Of a DNA stretch of 49,370 nucleotides, positions 23,951 through 33,704 are shown piece after piece. Position 1 is the stretch's first letter. Each line of letters begins with the position of its first letter. Origin of the DNA: an uncultured Lachnospiraceae bacterium. GTDB taxonomy: Bacteria; Bacillota; Clostridia; Lachnospirales; Lachnospiraceae. The position numbers were made by a program, and so were the translations under genes. Under the pieces are notes generated by a model. That model had not been told where the DNA came from. It did not search any database and worked only from the letters and a program-made list of their open reading frames with translations. Location of the stretch: NCBI GenBank assembly GCA_902786205.1, contig CADABQ010000024.1:1-49370 (forward strand), given 5' to 3'.

Positions 23951-25165
23951 CTAAAAATCTACGCGAATTCTGCTTACTACATTTCCAAGTTCTTCTGCTT
24001 TTTTCGCAAATTCGCCTTCTTTTACTTCTTCTGTAATAAATGCATATTCATCAGCGATTCCTGCATCTACTACCTGTACTGTTCCAAATGCTTCTGCAAC
24101 CTTAGCTTCATTTGCTGCCTTATCTCCTGAAAGACGAACAAAGAAACGTTGTGATGCATCTTTAATATCTGCAATTTCAAGTTTATCTTTTTCCCAAATA
24201 ACAGGTACATTTGTATCCAGATTTTTCGCTGCGGCAACTACATCACCCACAACTGCACTGGCTGTAGGAAGCTTTCCTGCTCCACTTCCGTAGAACATCA
24301 AATCTCCAACCATGTTACCCTTTACAAAAATACCATTAAAGACATCATTTACCATATATAATGGATGAGCAGCGTTAATCATAACTGGTGCAACCTTTGC
24401 ATACACCTTTCCATCTACATTCTTGCTGCTACCAAAAATCTTAATGCTTGCACCCAAAGCTTTTGCATATTTAATATCTACATCTGTAATCTTTGTAATA
24501 CCTTCTGTATAGATATCCTCATAATCAACCTGTTTTCCATAAGCCAAAGAGGTTAAAATTGCAATCTTTCTACAAGCATCGTATCCTTCTACGTCTGCTT
24601 CTGGATTGCGTTCTGCATATCCTTTATCCTGTGCATCTTTCAGTACCGTATCAAAATCAGAACCTTCTGAAGACATCTTAGAGAGAATATAGTTAGTTGT
24701 ACCATTTAAGATACCTGAGATTTCTTCAATCACATCACCTGTAACACACTCGTTTAATGGACGAATAATTGGAATACCGCCACCTACACTTGCTTCAAAG
24801 AAAAAGTTTACGCTTTTCTCTTTTGCAATTGCTAAAAGTTCTGCACCATGTTTTGCAACAAGTTCTTTGTTAGATGTACAAACATTTTTTCCTGCTTCCA
24901 AGCAAGCCTTTACAAAATCATATGCAGGCTTTACTCCACCCATGGTTTCTACCACAATTTTAACTTCATCATCTTTCACAATCTCGTCAAAGTCATGTAC
25001 AATCTTTTCTTCAAATGGGTCTCCTGGGAAATCTCTTAAATCTAAAATATGCTTTACATTTAAAGTATCTCCAACCTTCTTTGCAATGCTCTCAGAATTT
25101 GTGTGCAATACTTCAACCACACCTGAACCTACTGTACCATAACCTAAAACGCTAACATTTATCAT
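23951..25165 (-). CDS. hom: homoserine dehydrogenase
   Basis: 404 aa from ATG 25165, which has GGAGG 5 bases upstream (in-frame ATG 25177 is less likely). Reduces aspartate semialdehyde to homoserine for Thr/Met synthesis. The NAD(P) loop VLGYGTVGSGV is N-terminal, CTSNKELVAKHG, GILNGTTNYIL and the catalytic region GYAERNPEADVEGYDACRK follow; the C-terminus carries an ACT-like domain (FFVRLSGDKAANEAKV). It follows an ACT-domain gene by 77 bases on the same strand. Confidence 0.97.
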   Translation of the reverse strand: MINVSVLGYGTVGSGVVEVLHTNSESIAKKVGDTLNVKHILDLRDFPGDPFEEKIVHDFDEIVKDDEVKIVVETMGGVKPAYDFVKACLEAGKNVCTSNKELVAKHGAELLAIAKEKSVNFFFEASVGGGIPIIRPLNECVTGDVIEEISGILNGTTNYILSKMSSEGSDFDTVLKDAQDKGYAERNPEADVEGYDACRKIAILTSLAYGKQVDYEDIYTEGITKITDVDIKYAKALGASIKIFGSSKNVDGKVYAKVAPVMINAAHPLYMVNDVFNGIFVKGNMVGDLMFYGSGAGKLPTASAVVGDVVAAAKNLDTNVPVIWEKDKLEIADIKDASQRFFVRLSGDKAANEAKVAEAFGTVQVVDAGIADEYAFITEEVKEGEFAKKAEELGNVVSRIRVDF

Positions 25166-25242
25166 ATTTTCCTCCATCCTGTCCCGTAAGACATCGTTCT
25201 TTGATTTATTCTATGTAAAAGGTTTCATCTACCTCTTTTTAC

Positions 25243-25716
25243 TTATTCTCTTGCAATCAATTTCATATAATGCATCCCCGGCAAGTCTTCAATTTCATTC
25301 ATCATACCAGTTACATCTCCCGATGTTGGTAAAATTTCAACACTCAAAGTAAGCATTGCAATTTGGTTTACCGGAATCGTCTGATGAATGGTAAGAATAT
25401 TGGCTCCATACTTTGCCACAAGACTTAATATCTTAGATAACAGCCCTGGTTCATCATCTACCTGCATCATAATTGTAATCGTCTTTCCTCTGGCATTGTC
25501 ATGAAAAGGAAACACATCATCCTTATATTTATAAAAAGAACTTCTGCTAATACCAACCGCGTCTGTAGCTTCCTGTATCGTCACACTTTTTTGTGAATCA
25601 AGAAGACGTTTTGCTTCTACGACCTTTTGAAAAACTTCTGGCAAAGCTGCTTTCTTAACAATGAAATATTGCCCCTCTTTTGAGCCATTTGTATCCTTTT
25701 GCTCGAACTGATTCAT
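25243..25716 (-). CDS. pheB: ACT domain protein, UPF0735 (PheB-like)
   Basis: 157 aa. An N-terminal helix-turn-helix-like part (VTIQEATDAVGISRSSFYKYKDDVFPF) precedes an ACT domain (TITIMMQVDDEPGLLSKILSLVAKYGANILTIHQ). Proteins of this family usually sit directly upstream of hom or thrB in Firmicutes, as here, and are thought to be amino-acid-responsive regulators; the true function is not settled. GAGGTAAGATAT precedes the ATG. Confidence 0.92.
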   Translation of the reverse strand: MNQFEQKDTNGSKEGQYFIVKKAALPEVFQKVVEAKRLLDSQKSVTIQEATDAVGISRSSFYKYKDDVFPFHDNARGKTITIMMQVDDEPGLLSKILSLVAKYGANILTIHQTIPVNQIAMLTLSVEILPTSGDVTGMMNEIEDLPGMHYMKLIARE

Positions 25717-25953
25717 ATATCTTACCTCACTTCAGTTTTAAACCCAACTTGTTTGCAGTAGACATACACTTGTTTTCCCACGAAAGATATACTAGCATAA
25801 TTCTACAACGATTGCAACCTTTTTTTGTTGAAAATGTTATTGTTACCGTTCCTACTCAAACTAAAAACGCTATTTACACTATACATGACCACTAATAGAC
25901 TAAAGGCTGTTGAACAACATCTTCCTTCTCAAGCCCCCCACTATAAAGACATC

Positions 25954-25993
25954 AAAAAAACTGCAAAGTTTTCTTAGTTTCTTTGCAGTTTTA
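25954..25993 (-). terminator. intrinsic terminator of the prfB-cheW unit
   Basis: Stem AAAACTGCAAAG/CTTTGCAGTTTT with a 12-base loop, followed on the minus strand by TTTTTTT (A-run at 25954-25960). It lies about 160 bases after the cheW stop. The region from 25717 to 25953 has no supported gene. Confidence 0.85.
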
Positions 25994-25998
25994 TCACT

Positions 25999-26035
25999 AA
26001 GGCTGAATAATATGTATCCAATCCTATTCAGCCTT
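25999..26035. terminator. second hairpin after cheW
   Basis: AAGGCTGAATA pairs with TATTCAGCCTT around a 15-base loop, just before the main terminator when read on the minus strand. No T-run follows, so it may protect the 3' end rather than terminate. Confidence 0.55.
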
Positions 26036-26154
26036 CACCAGTATTCTTCTATTCTATTTTTTCTAAATATCATCTATGCTTGTACAATAGTATGCTTTAA
26101 AATACATCCACGTCTTGATTATAACAAGTCAGATTGCTACTATAACAATATAGC

Positions 26155-26607
26155 TTACATGTCTTGTACGAGATCTGTAAGTTTTTTCTTTTCTACCTCG
26201 TCCAGGATTCCCTCAACATCTAAAACTAATACTAATTTTTTATTCACTTGGATAATTGAATCAATATAAGCTGTATTTTCATTTACTACACTCTTTGGTA
26301 CCTCCATAAATTTATTCTCTGGTACTTCCACAATTTCAGCCACTTCATCAACCTGAAAGCCTACAAGCAATTCTCCAATTTTTATAATAATGTATTTTGT
26401 ACTTTCAGAAACTGGTTTTGCTTCTATATTAAACTTATGATACAAGCTTAATATAGGAATAACATTTCCTCGCAAATTTGCAATACCCTCTACTAATGCA
26501 GATCCATTTGGTACTTGTACAATATCCAATTTTTTCTCAATACCTTGCACTTTTTCAATATCAATCCCATACGTATTATTACCCACTTCACATAACACTT
26601 GTTTCAT
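26155..26607 (-). CDS. cheW: CheW-like chemotaxis coupling protein
   Basis: 150-aa single CheW domain: YGIDIEKVQGIEKKLDIVQVPN, VEGIANLRGNVIPILSL (the conserved NLRG-x-V-x-P motif), YIIIKIGELLVGFQVDEVAEIVEV. It would link chemoreceptors such as the MCP at 15015 to CheA. Unusually it is not in a che cluster; it begins 12 bases after prfB with a strong AAGGGGG site, so it is expressed from the release-factor transcript. Confidence 0.93.
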   Translation of the reverse strand: MKQVLCEVGNNTYGIDIEKVQGIEKKLDIVQVPNGSALVEGIANLRGNVIPILSLYHKFNIEAKPVSESTKYIIIKIGELLVGFQVDEVAEIVEVPENKFMEVPKSVVNENTAYIDSIIQVNKKLVLVLDVEGILDEVEKKKLTDLVQDM

Positions 26608-26619
26608 ACAAAAACCCCC

Positions 26620-27727
26620 TTATTTTGTATTGATCCATTTTAAATATGCATTGATGAATGGATCTATATTCCCATCCAACACTGCATTAACATTACTAAC
26701 CTCCTGATTCGTACGATGATCCTTTACCATGGTATATGGCTGCATAACATACGAACGAATTTGATTTCCCCATCCAATCTCTTTTACTTCTCCACGAATT
26801 CCAGATTCTTTGTTTAGATTTTCCTGTTGTTTTAATAAATACAGCTTTGCTTTTAACATTTGCATAGCTTTATCTTTATTCATATGCTGCGAACGTTCGT
26901 TCTGGCATTGTACGACAATCCCTGTAGGATAATGCGTAATACGAATTGCCGAAGATGTCTTATTGATATGCTGTCCACCTGCACCACTAGAGCGATACGT
27001 ATCAATTCGAATATCTTCATCATTAATCTCTATATCCAAATCTTCTTCTATATCTGGCATCACATCACAGGATACAAAAGAAGTCTGTCGTTTTCCAGCG
27101 GCATTAAATGGCGAAATGCGCACCAAACGATGTACTCCATGCTCTGATTTTAGATAACCATATGCATTTGTTCCTTTTATCTCTAATGTGACTGACTTTA
27201 ATCCAGCCTCTTCACCATCTAAAAAGTCAATCATTTCTACAGAAAAACCTTTTTTCTCCGCCCATCTTTGATACATACGACAAAGCATACTTGCCCAATC
27301 ACAACTTTCTGTACCTCCGGCACCAGCATGAAGCGTTAATATTGCATTGTTGGTATCATATTCGCCAGACAAAAGTGTACCAATACGTAATGCATCAAAT
27401 TTGGCTTCAAATTCCTTTAATTCCCCTTCTATTTCAGGAATCAAACTTGCATCTTCTTCTTCATACCCCATCTCAAGTAATGTGTCAATATCTTCATACA
27501 TGGTTTGTAAATTCTCAAACTCCTCGATGGTACCTTTTAAATCCTTCAATTCTTTCATGGTTCTTTGGGACTTGTCTGTATCTTCCCAAAAGTTTGGTTC
27601 TTCCATTAAGCGTTCTAATTCTTCTATTCTTAATTTCTTACCAGCCAGGTCAAAGTGAATCCCCCACTTCTTGCAATGGCTGTTCATAAGTGCTTAATGT
27701 ATATTTAAACTGATCTAATTCAACCAT
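26620..27727 (-). CDS. prfB: peptide chain release factor 2, with programmed +1 frameshift
   Basis: RF2 reads UGA and UAA. The first 25 codons run from ATG 27727 (GAGGTG upstream; MVELDQFKYTLSTYEQPLQE) to CTT at 27653-27655, followed by the in-frame TGA at 27650-27652. A +1 slip at CTT-TGA-C continues as DLAGKKLRIEELERLM to the stop at 26620. A Shine-Dalgarno-like GTGGGGG lies just upstream of the slip site. RF2 hallmarks: HAGAGGTES, SGAGGQHINKTSSAIRITH (GGQ motif), and the SPF-type tripeptide region ISPFNAAGKRQTSF. Total about 370 aa, normal length. Confidence 0.97.
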
Positions 27728-27909
27728 TTTTTCACCTCTTTCTTTTATTTTATCTACTTATATAAGTATATTACCTCAAATTTAAGTATAGCATGTTTTT
27801 TCTTTTTTTCCCAGTTCTTTTTTTGTAATTTCCAAAAACAAACGTAACATATTTAACTTGTAATTTTCTCTTTTATAAAACGTCTACAATTTCGCACAAA
27901 TATTTTCTT

Positions 27910-27976
27910 AGCATAAAATGGACATGTGTTCATCCCACGAAACGTTTTACTCTATCAATCCCTCTTTTCTATAGAT
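27910..27976 (-). repeat. R4 post-terminator module after secA, degenerate
   Basis: Minus strand after the secA terminator: CTATAGAAAAG ... GATAGAG, AAAACGTTTCGTGGGATG, then ACACATGTCC. Order and spacing follow the R4 copies at 23824 and 32395. The rest of the prfB-secA gap (27728-27909) is AT-rich and shows no gene. Confidence 0.55.
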
Positions 27977-28011
27977 AAAAAAAGGAAATGTCGCAATAGG
28001 ACATTTCCTTT
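27977..28011 (-). terminator. intrinsic terminator of secA
   Basis: Stem AAAGGAAATGTC/GACATTTCCTTT-type with a 6-base loop and a T-run on the minus strand (A-run 27977-27983). It lies 26 bases after the secA stop. Confidence 0.88.
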
Positions 28012-28036
28012 TTATTTATCTATCTATTCCTAGATT

Positions 28037-30607
28037 TTATTTCTTACCACAACAGAATTTATATTTTTTACCACTTCCACAAGGGCAAAGATCATTTGGC
28101 TGTATTTTCTTTTCTGCTCTTCTCTTAGGTGTGTTTACACCTGTATCATCCTTGTTTGTTCCAGTAACCTTAGCAACCTGCTCTCTTTCAACATGCTGTT
28201 CTACTCTTACATGCATCAACGCACGAACTGTTTCTTCTTCAATTGCATTGATCATTTCTCCAAACATCTCAAATCCACTATTTGTATATTCAATAACTGG
28301 GTTTCTCTGACCATATGCCTGTAAACCGATACCCTGACGAAGCTGATCCATATCATCGATATGATCCATCCACTTACTATCAATTACTTTAAGTAAAATA
28401 ACACGTTCAACCTCACGTATTTGTTCTGCTTCTGGGAATTCTGCTTCTTTCTCTTCATAAAGCTTTGTAGCTTCTTCTTTCAATGTCTGCATTAATTGAG
28501 GTTTATTTAATGCTTTCTTTTCATCCTCTGTTAATACAATCTTTTCCAATGGAATCACTGGAAGAAGTAATTGATTTAATTCATGAATATCCCACTCATC
28601 CGCGCTCTGATCATCACCAATCACTGTATCTACACAACGTTCAACTTCATCGTTTATCATACGATAAATTGTATCACGCATACTTTCTCCATCTAACACA
28701 CGACGACGTTCTTCATAAATAATTTCTCTCTGGTCATTATTTACACGGTCATATTCTAACAGATTCTTACGAATACCAAAGTTATTTCCTTCGATTTTCA
28801 TCTGTGCATTTTCGATTGCTTTAGAGAGCATCTTATGCTCAATCTGTTCGTCATCTCCAAGTCCCAATGAATTAAACATAGCCATCATACGTTCTGAACC
28901 AAACAAACGCATCAAGTCATCCTCAAGAGAAATATAGAAACGAGATTCTCCTGGATCTCCCTGACGTCCGGCACGACCACGAAGCTGATTATCAATACGA
29001 CGAGATTCATGACGCTCTGTACCGATAATCTTTAATCCGCCAAGTTCCTGTACTCCTTCGCCAAGCTTAATATCGGTACCACGACCAGCCATATTTGTAG
29101 CGATTGTAACGGCTCCACGCTGTCCAGCATCAGCAACAATTTCAGCTTCCTTCTCATGATACTTTGCATTCAATACCTGATGTGGAATACCACGCTTTTT
29201 CAATTTTGCACTTAATTCTTCTGAACCCTCAATGGTAATCGTACCAACCAAAACAGGTTGTCCCTTTGCATGTGCTTTTTCAATTTCATCTACAACTGCA
29301 TTAATCTTTCCTTCATGTGTCTTATATACAGCATCTTGATAATCAATACGCTGAATTGGCTTATTCGTAGGTACTTCGATAACGTCCATGCCGTAAATTT
29401 CACGGAACTCTTTTTCTTCTGTTAAAGCGGTACCAGTCATACCACATTTCTTTTCATATTTGTTAAAGAAGTTCTGGAATGTGATGGTTGCAAGCGTCTT
29501 ACTTTCTCTTCTTACCTTTACATGTTCCTTTGCTTCGATTGCCTGATGCAATCCATCGGAATAACGTCTACCTGGCATGATACGACCTGTAAATTCATCT
29601 ACGATCAATACTTCGCCTTCATCATTTACAACGTAATCCTTATCTCTGAACATAAGGTTATGCGCACGAAGTGCTAATATAATATTATGCTGAATCTCTA
29701 AGTTTTCTGGATCTGCAAGGTTTTCTATATGGAAATACTTTTCAACTTTATGAACACCCTGCTCTGTCAAGTTTACATTTTTATCCTTTTCATTGACAAC
29801 AAAATCACCTGTTTCTGTTGTCTCTTCCTTCATGATTGCGTCCATCTTGGAAAGTTCGGTCTCTGTACCTTTTTCCAATGTTCTTGCAAGGTTATCACAA
29901 GCCTCATATAATTTTGTAGACTTTCCACTCTGACCTGAAATAATAAGTGGTGTTCTTGCTTCATCGATCAATACAGAGTCAACCTCATCGACAATCGCAT
30001 AATTTAAGTCACGCATTACAAGTTGCTCTTTATAAATAACCATATTATCACGAAGATAATCAAAACCTAATTCATTATTTGTTGCATAAGTAATATCACA
30101 TGCATACGCCTCACGACGTTCATCATTATCCATGCTATTTAAGATCACGCCAACTGTCAATCCTAAAAATTCATGAACTTGTCCCATCCACTCCGCATCA
30201 CGCTTTGCAAGATAATCGTTTACTGTTACGATATGTACACCTTTTCCAGCTAATGCATTTAAATATGCAGGAAGTGTAGAAACTAAGGTCTTACCTTCAC
30301 CAGTACGCATCTCTGTAATACGTCCCTGATGCAAAATAACACCACCGATTAACTGTACACGATAATGACGCATGCCTAAAACACGCTTTGATGCTTCGCG
30401 AACAGTAGCAAATGCTTCTACCAATAAATCGTCCAGCGTTTCTCCCTTTTCTAAACGCTCTTTAAATTCAACTGTCTTATGTTGAAGTTGTTCATCGGAC
30501 AACTTTTCGTACTCAGGCTCTAACGCTTCAATCTTATCGACAATTGGATAAATACGCTTAAGTTCATGTTCACTATGTGTTCCAAATATCTTTGTAAAAA
30601 ATCCCAT
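28037..30607 (-). CDS. secA: preprotein translocase ATPase SecA
   Basis: 856 aa, the usual length. Drives protein export through SecYEG. Walker [18 protein letters not shown] (about residue 100), [60 protein letters not shown], and the C-terminal zinc tail [14 protein letters not shown] that contacts SecB or the ribosome. A consensus promoter lies at 30701-30729 and a terminator after the stop, so it is a single-gene unit. Confidence 0.98.
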   Translation of the reverse strand: MGFFTKIFGTHSEHELKRIYPIVDKIEALEPEYEKLSDEQLQHKTVEFKERLEKGETLDDLLVEAFATVREASKRVLGMRHYRVQLIGGVILHQGRITEMRTGEGKTLVSTLPAYLNALAGKGVHIVTVNDYLAKRDAEWMGQVHEFLGLTVGVILNSMDNDERREAYACDITYATNNELGFDYLRDNMVIYKEQLVMRDLNYAIVDEVDSVLIDEARTPLIISGQSGKSTKLYEACDNLARTLEKGTETELSKMDAIMKEETTETGDFVVNEKDKNVNLTEQGVHKVEKYFHIENLADPENLEIQHNIILALRAHNLMFRDKDYVVNDEGEVLIVDEFTGRIMPGRRYSDGLHQAIEAKEHVKVRRESKTLATITFQNFFNKYEKKCGMTGTALTEEKEFREIYGMDVIEVPTNKPIQRIDYQDAVYKTHEGKINAVVDEIEKAHAKGQPVLVGTITIEGSEELSAKLKKRGIPHQVLNAKYHEKEAEIVADAGQRGAVTIATNMAGRGTDIKLGEGVQELGGLKIIGTERHESRRIDNQLRGRAGRQGDPGESRFYISLEDDLMRLFGSERMMAMFNSLGLGDDEQIEHKMLSKAIENAQMKIEGNNFGIRKNLLEYDRVNNDQREIIYEERRRVLDGESMRDTIYRMINDEVERCVDTVIGDDQSADEWDIHELNQLLLPVIPLEKIVLTEDEKKALNKPQLMQTLKEEATKLYEEKEAEFPEAEQIREVERVILLKVIDSKWMDHIDDMDQLRQGIGLQAYGQRNPVIEYTNSGFEMFGEMINAIEEETVRALMHVRVEQHVEREQVAKVTGTNKDDTGVNTPKRRAEKKIQPNDLCPCGSGKKYKFCCGKK

Positions 30608-30700
30608 GATTATACCTCCGCACCCGAAAGTGCACCTTTCCTTTCACTTTTTTATCTTCAAGGCAAAATGCCTTCTATTCCTTTTAAGATACCATTTTAT

Positions 30701-30729
30701 ATTGTAACATTAGAAACCTTAGGTTTCAA
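30701..30729 (-). promoter_or_regulatory. sigma-A promoter of secA
   Basis: Minus strand TTGAAA (30724-30729), 17-base spacer, TACAAT (30701-30706), about 90 bases before the secA start. The stretch 30730-31049 upstream holds no supported gene. Confidence 0.8.
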
Positions 30730-31049
30730 CTCATTTTTTAATTTTATATTAAGATTATATTTCAAAGCATATCACTTAAAAATACCAAATGTACAAAGCA
30801 ACTGAAAAATATAGCAATTCGCTAAACATTTTTCTTATGGAAACATTGCCAGCCATCCTCTTATATATACAATATGTACTTTTTTTGCAAACGTAATTGT
30901 ACATATTGCATATATAAAGGTGTATATTCTAAACAATAACACAGAAAAGACATCAACTTTATTTCCTAAAAAAAATTTCTATTACTGTTTTGATATAATT
31001 CTGTAAAAATTTGTATATTTTTTACATTGCTTCTTGCTGTAAACATAAC

Positions 31050-31087
31050 GAGTCAAGGATATTCGCAATCCGCTTTGCTACTTGCTC
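31050..31087 (-). repeat. R3 hairpin, copy 3
   Basis: Minus strand GAGCAAGTAGCAAAGCGGAT, TGCGAAT loop, ATCCTTGACTC. The stem is shortened compared with copy 2, but the GAGCAAGTAG box is conserved. Unlike other copies it lies far (about 440 bases) upstream of the next gene, secA, and right after the hpf terminator. Confidence 0.6.
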
Positions 31088-31096
31088 GTATAACAC

Positions 31097-31193
31097 AAAA
31101 ATCCCACTGTCATAGATACATGCTTTTTCATCCATCTACTCCAGTGAGATTTTATCATGCTTTTTCATCCATCTACTCCAGTGAGATTTTATC
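31097..31193 (-). terminator. hpf terminator with duplicated 5' arm
   Basis: On the minus strand two identical arms AAAATCTCACTG (at 31179-31190 and 31142-31153) precede one complementary arm CAGTGGGATTTTT (31097-31109) ending in a T-run. The duplication is part of a perfect 37-bp tandem repeat (31120-31156 and 31157-31193). Either arm can pair, giving a loop of about 32 or 69 bases. Confidence 0.75.
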
Positions 31194-31247
31194 ATCCTTT
31201 TATCGTTTTATCGTTTTATGTACTGTTTTTTCGTTATAAGCTATTTT

Positions 31248-31775
31248 CTAGCATTCTGGTTCAATTAAACCATATGAATTTTTCTTTCTACGATATACCA
31301 CATTTACTTCATCTGTCTCAGAATTTCGGAATACATAAAAATCATGTCCTAATAATTCCATTTGCACACATGCTTCTTCTGGATCCATAGGCTTAATTGC
31401 AAAATGTTTTGAACGAATGATTTCGATTTCTTCCTCATCGTCAATCTCTTCCTCGATAAATGCCTTGCTCAAATTCTGTGCAGCCTGTTTTCTTTCTAAC
31501 AGTTTATTTTTATATCTTCTAAGCTGTCTTTCTATAATCTCTTCTACTAAATCAATAGATACATACATATCCGTACTTTCTTCTTCTGCACGGATAATAT
31601 TTCCCTTCATTGGTATTGTAACTTCAATCTTTTGACGTTCTTTTTCTACACTAAAAGTAACATGTACTTCTGTATCCTCTGTAAAGTAACGCTCCAACTT
31701 TCCAATTTTTTCATAAATAGCATCTTTTAACCCATCTGTCACATCAATATTTTTTCCACTAATAATATACCTCAT
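31248..31775 (-). CDS. hpf: ribosome hibernation promoting factor, long form
   Basis: 175 aa from ATG 31775 (AGGAG 9 bases upstream; an in-frame TTG at 31784 is closer to the site and possible). N-terminal HPF/RaiA domain (MRYIISGKNIDVTDGLKDAI ... VHVTFSVEKERQKIEVTI) and the C-terminal dimerisation domain (IIRSKHFAIKPMDPEEACVQMELLGHDFYVFRN) joined by an acidic linker EEEIDDEEEIE. The long form dimerises 70S ribosomes to 100S in stationary phase. It has its own sigma-A promoter. Confidence 0.97.
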   Translation of the reverse strand: MRYIISGKNIDVTDGLKDAIYEKIGKLERYFTEDTEVHVTFSVEKERQKIEVTIPMKGNIIRAEEESTDMYVSIDLVEEIIERQLRRYKNKLLERKQAAQNLSKAFIEEEIDDEEEIEIIRSKHFAIKPMDPEEACVQMELLGHDFYVFRNSETDEVNVVYRRKKNSYGLIEPEC

Positions 31776-31851
31776 AATGTCCAACTCCTTTTGCTATAAG
31801 TTTTGTGGACCTTGGCTTTATTTCCCCTTTCACACCAATGTCCATATAAGT

Positions 31852-31880
31852 ATTATACCAATAAAATAAGGCAAATTCAA
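31852..31880 (-). promoter_or_regulatory. sigma-A promoter of hpf
   Basis: Minus strand TTGAAT (31875-31880), 17-base spacer, TATAAT (31852-31857), about 75 bases before the hpf start. Confidence 0.82.
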
Positions 31881-31900
31881 GCAATATTCACATGCTGTTT

Positions 31901-31930
31901 GTAACAGTTCAAAGGGCAGTGAACTGTAAT
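31901..31930. repeat. R2-like short palindrome, degenerate copy upstream of hpf
   Basis: GTAACAGTTC, 10-base loop, GAACTGTAAT. It lies just upstream of the hpf promoter. Following it, 31936-31978 resembles 697-733 near the tRNA-Ser genes. Confidence 0.5.
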
Positions 31931-32112
31931 ATAACACGGGCGCATCTGTATGTACCGCCATGCACTGTTGCGTTTGCAACTACAATACATATTTTTCAGA
32001 CATTTTATATTTTTTTTTTAATTTTTCAAAAAATTGTTTTAATTTGTCGAATTTATACCTTTCCTGCAATCTTACAAAAAATACAAAACATACTTTCGAA
32101 CTTGACAATATT

Positions 32113-32338
32113 TTATCCACCCTAAGTTATTCACATTTTTGTGGATAAAGTGGATAACTCTGTGCATAACTTTATTTTTCATTCTATTTTTCCACTTTCC
32201 AATGTGGATAAATGTGGATAACTTTTCACCTCGTTTCCTTAAGCTCTTCGTATTTACTTGTTTTCTGGCATATTTTGTGCAAAATGTATAGACTTCTTGC
32301 TTTTTTTCTCTTTTCTTATTGTCACACAACTATCCACA
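32113..32338. other. cluster of eight DnaA boxes
   Basis: Matches to TTATNCACA: TTATTCACA at 32127-32135 (+); on the minus strand TTATCCACA at 32140-32148, 32203-32211 and 32213-32221 and TTATGCACA at 32161-32169. Three more have one mismatch: 32113-32121 (+), 32149-32157 (-) and 32330-32338 (+). An extremely AT-rich, T-rich stretch (about 32008-32060) flanks it, like a DNA unwinding element. Neither dnaA nor dnaN is in the window and genes on both sides are on the minus strand, so a DnaA-titration/regulatory cluster, an accessory or displaced origin are all possible. Confidence 0.85.
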
Positions 32339-32394
32339 TTGTTCTCTTCTGTTTATATAATTTATAAGACCCAAGCCAAGACCAAAACACTTTG

Positions 32395-32502
32395 CATGCC
32401 AGAGAATGGTTGCACGATTTTTGCAACCCTCCTCCCTTCACATCAGTGCACATCCCGCGGAGCGTTTTTGCTTTATAGGACGCATTTTCCTATAAAGCAA
32501 AA
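32395..32502 (-). repeat. R4 post-terminator module after the anti-sigma gene
   Basis: Best R4 copy. Minus strand order: hairpin CTTTATAGGA/TCCTATAAAG, CAAAAACGCTCCGCGGGATG, TGCAC, GGGAGGAGGGTTGC, AAAAATCG, TGCAACC, TCTGGCATGC. The GGTTGC/GCAACC pair gives a second small hairpin. Confidence 0.7.
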
Positions 32503-32530
32503 AACGGTTGTTTTTTTCAAAACAACCGTT
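32503..32530 (-). terminator. intrinsic terminator of the sigma/anti-sigma operon
   Basis: Stem AACGGTTGTTTT/AAAACAACCGTT with a 4-base loop, followed by TTTTTTGC on the minus strand. It lies 47 bases after the anti-sigma stop. Confidence 0.85.
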
Positions 32531-32576
32531 CTCTTTATCCTGTTATACCGACACCAAATCAGATAATAGCATTGAC

Positions 32577-33689
32577 TTATTTGCATTTTTCAACTGTAAA
32601 TTTACCATAGAGTTTTTTCTCCATAACATCCTTTGCAACAAATGTAATCTTCTTTGGTAACCTAGATAAGCGATAATATGAAACCTCTGTTACATTCACA
32701 CCATCTAGTGCATTATTGCCGCCATCTGCCGTTTCTATGATATTTCCCTGTTCATCTAACATGAAAAATAATATGTCTTGATCCTTTGTCTCATACTTCT
32801 CCCATTTTGACTTATCACCAGTATAATGATACTGAATCTTGCAAGCAGTTCCCAAATCACTTTTTGTAAAGGAAACTCCGTCAATCACTAAATCCGTTCC
32901 TTCTACTGCTTCTTTTGATGTTACCTTATACACTTCTTCTTTTGTATCAGATTTATCCTTTAATGTAAACTCAAACTGATCCTTTATCATATTTTCTGAT
33001 GTTTCTTCCTTTTCTGGTGGAATAACAAAGGTATTACACTGATACTTTAATTGTTTTAATTTTTCTAAGTTATCAAAGCGAATCGTATACATCAATGTAC
33101 CGTCTTCCTCCAAGGTATTGCTAATAGATTGACTTGATGCATTACATCCAGATATTCCTGCCTCAACCTTTAAAATCTTTTTTCCGTATTTTTTTGCATA
33201 TTGTTCCGCAGATATGTTTCCATCTTCTCCCTTTAAACCAAGATTGGACATGTTATCGCCCTCTGCCATATTCGTAGGAATTAAAAGAGTATTTTGAGCA
33301 TCTGTAGCTGTGACTGCAATACTGATGTATACTTCATTGTTATCGCAAATAGCCTCTTCTACCTTAAATTTAGCCCATTTTGCCTGTTCTTTGTTCTCTG
33401 TGGTATCCTGCTTTACATTTTTATCCACTAATTTTTCTGCCTTTTTCTGCACATTTTTATTCTCGCCAGCAAACAAAGACAATAATGAACCATGTGAGGT
33501 TGTTGCATAGATACTAACTCCACTCACCGCTACAACACAACACAAGGAAGCTGCTACAATCGTTTTACGCATAGAAGCCATGCGTTTTTTCTTGTTTCCC
33601 GTTTCCTTCTTCTTCCCGTTCATTTTTATTTCCTCCAAATTCACAACCATATTTCCTGTTACTTTTTTGTAAAAATCTCTCTCTGTCAT
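32577..33689 (-). CDS. membrane-bound anti-sigma-like protein (DUF4179-type)
   Basis: 370 aa. A cytosolic N-terminus of about 38 residues, one transmembrane helix (about 40-62, RKTIVAASLCCVVAVSGVSI), and a large extracytoplasmic beta-rich domain (FKVEEAICDNNEVYISIAV ... YTIRFDNLEKLKQLKY ... TDLVIDGVSFTKSDLGTACKI). This layout and its position 15 bases after an ECF sigma gene fit the DUF4179 anti-sigma group of clostridia. It would hold the sigma factor at the membrane until a signal outside releases it; the signal is unknown. Confidence 0.85.
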   Translation of the reverse strand: MTERDFYKKVTGNMVVNLEEIKMNGKKKETGNKKKRMASMRKTIVAASLCCVVAVSGVSIYATTSHGSLLSLFAGENKNVQKKAEKLVDKNVKQDTTENKEQAKWAKFKVEEAICDNNEVYISIAVTATDAQNTLLIPTNMAEGDNMSNLGLKGEDGNISAEQYAKKYGKKILKVEAGISGCNASSQSISNTLEEDGTLMYTIRFDNLEKLKQLKYQCNTFVIPPEKEETSENMIKDQFEFTLKDKSDTKEEVYKVTSKEAVEGTDLVIDGVSFTKSDLGTACKIQYHYTGDKSKWEKYETKDQDILFFMLDEQGNIIETADGGNNALDGVNVTEVSYYRLSRLPKKITFVAKDVMEKKLYGKFTVEKCK

Positions 33690-33704
33690 GACGCCACCCT
33701 TCTT

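Noticed and set aside
32113..32338. Calling the DnaA-box cluster the chromosomal origin
   Set aside because: No dnaA/dnaN and no strand switch at this place; reported as a DnaA-box cluster only.
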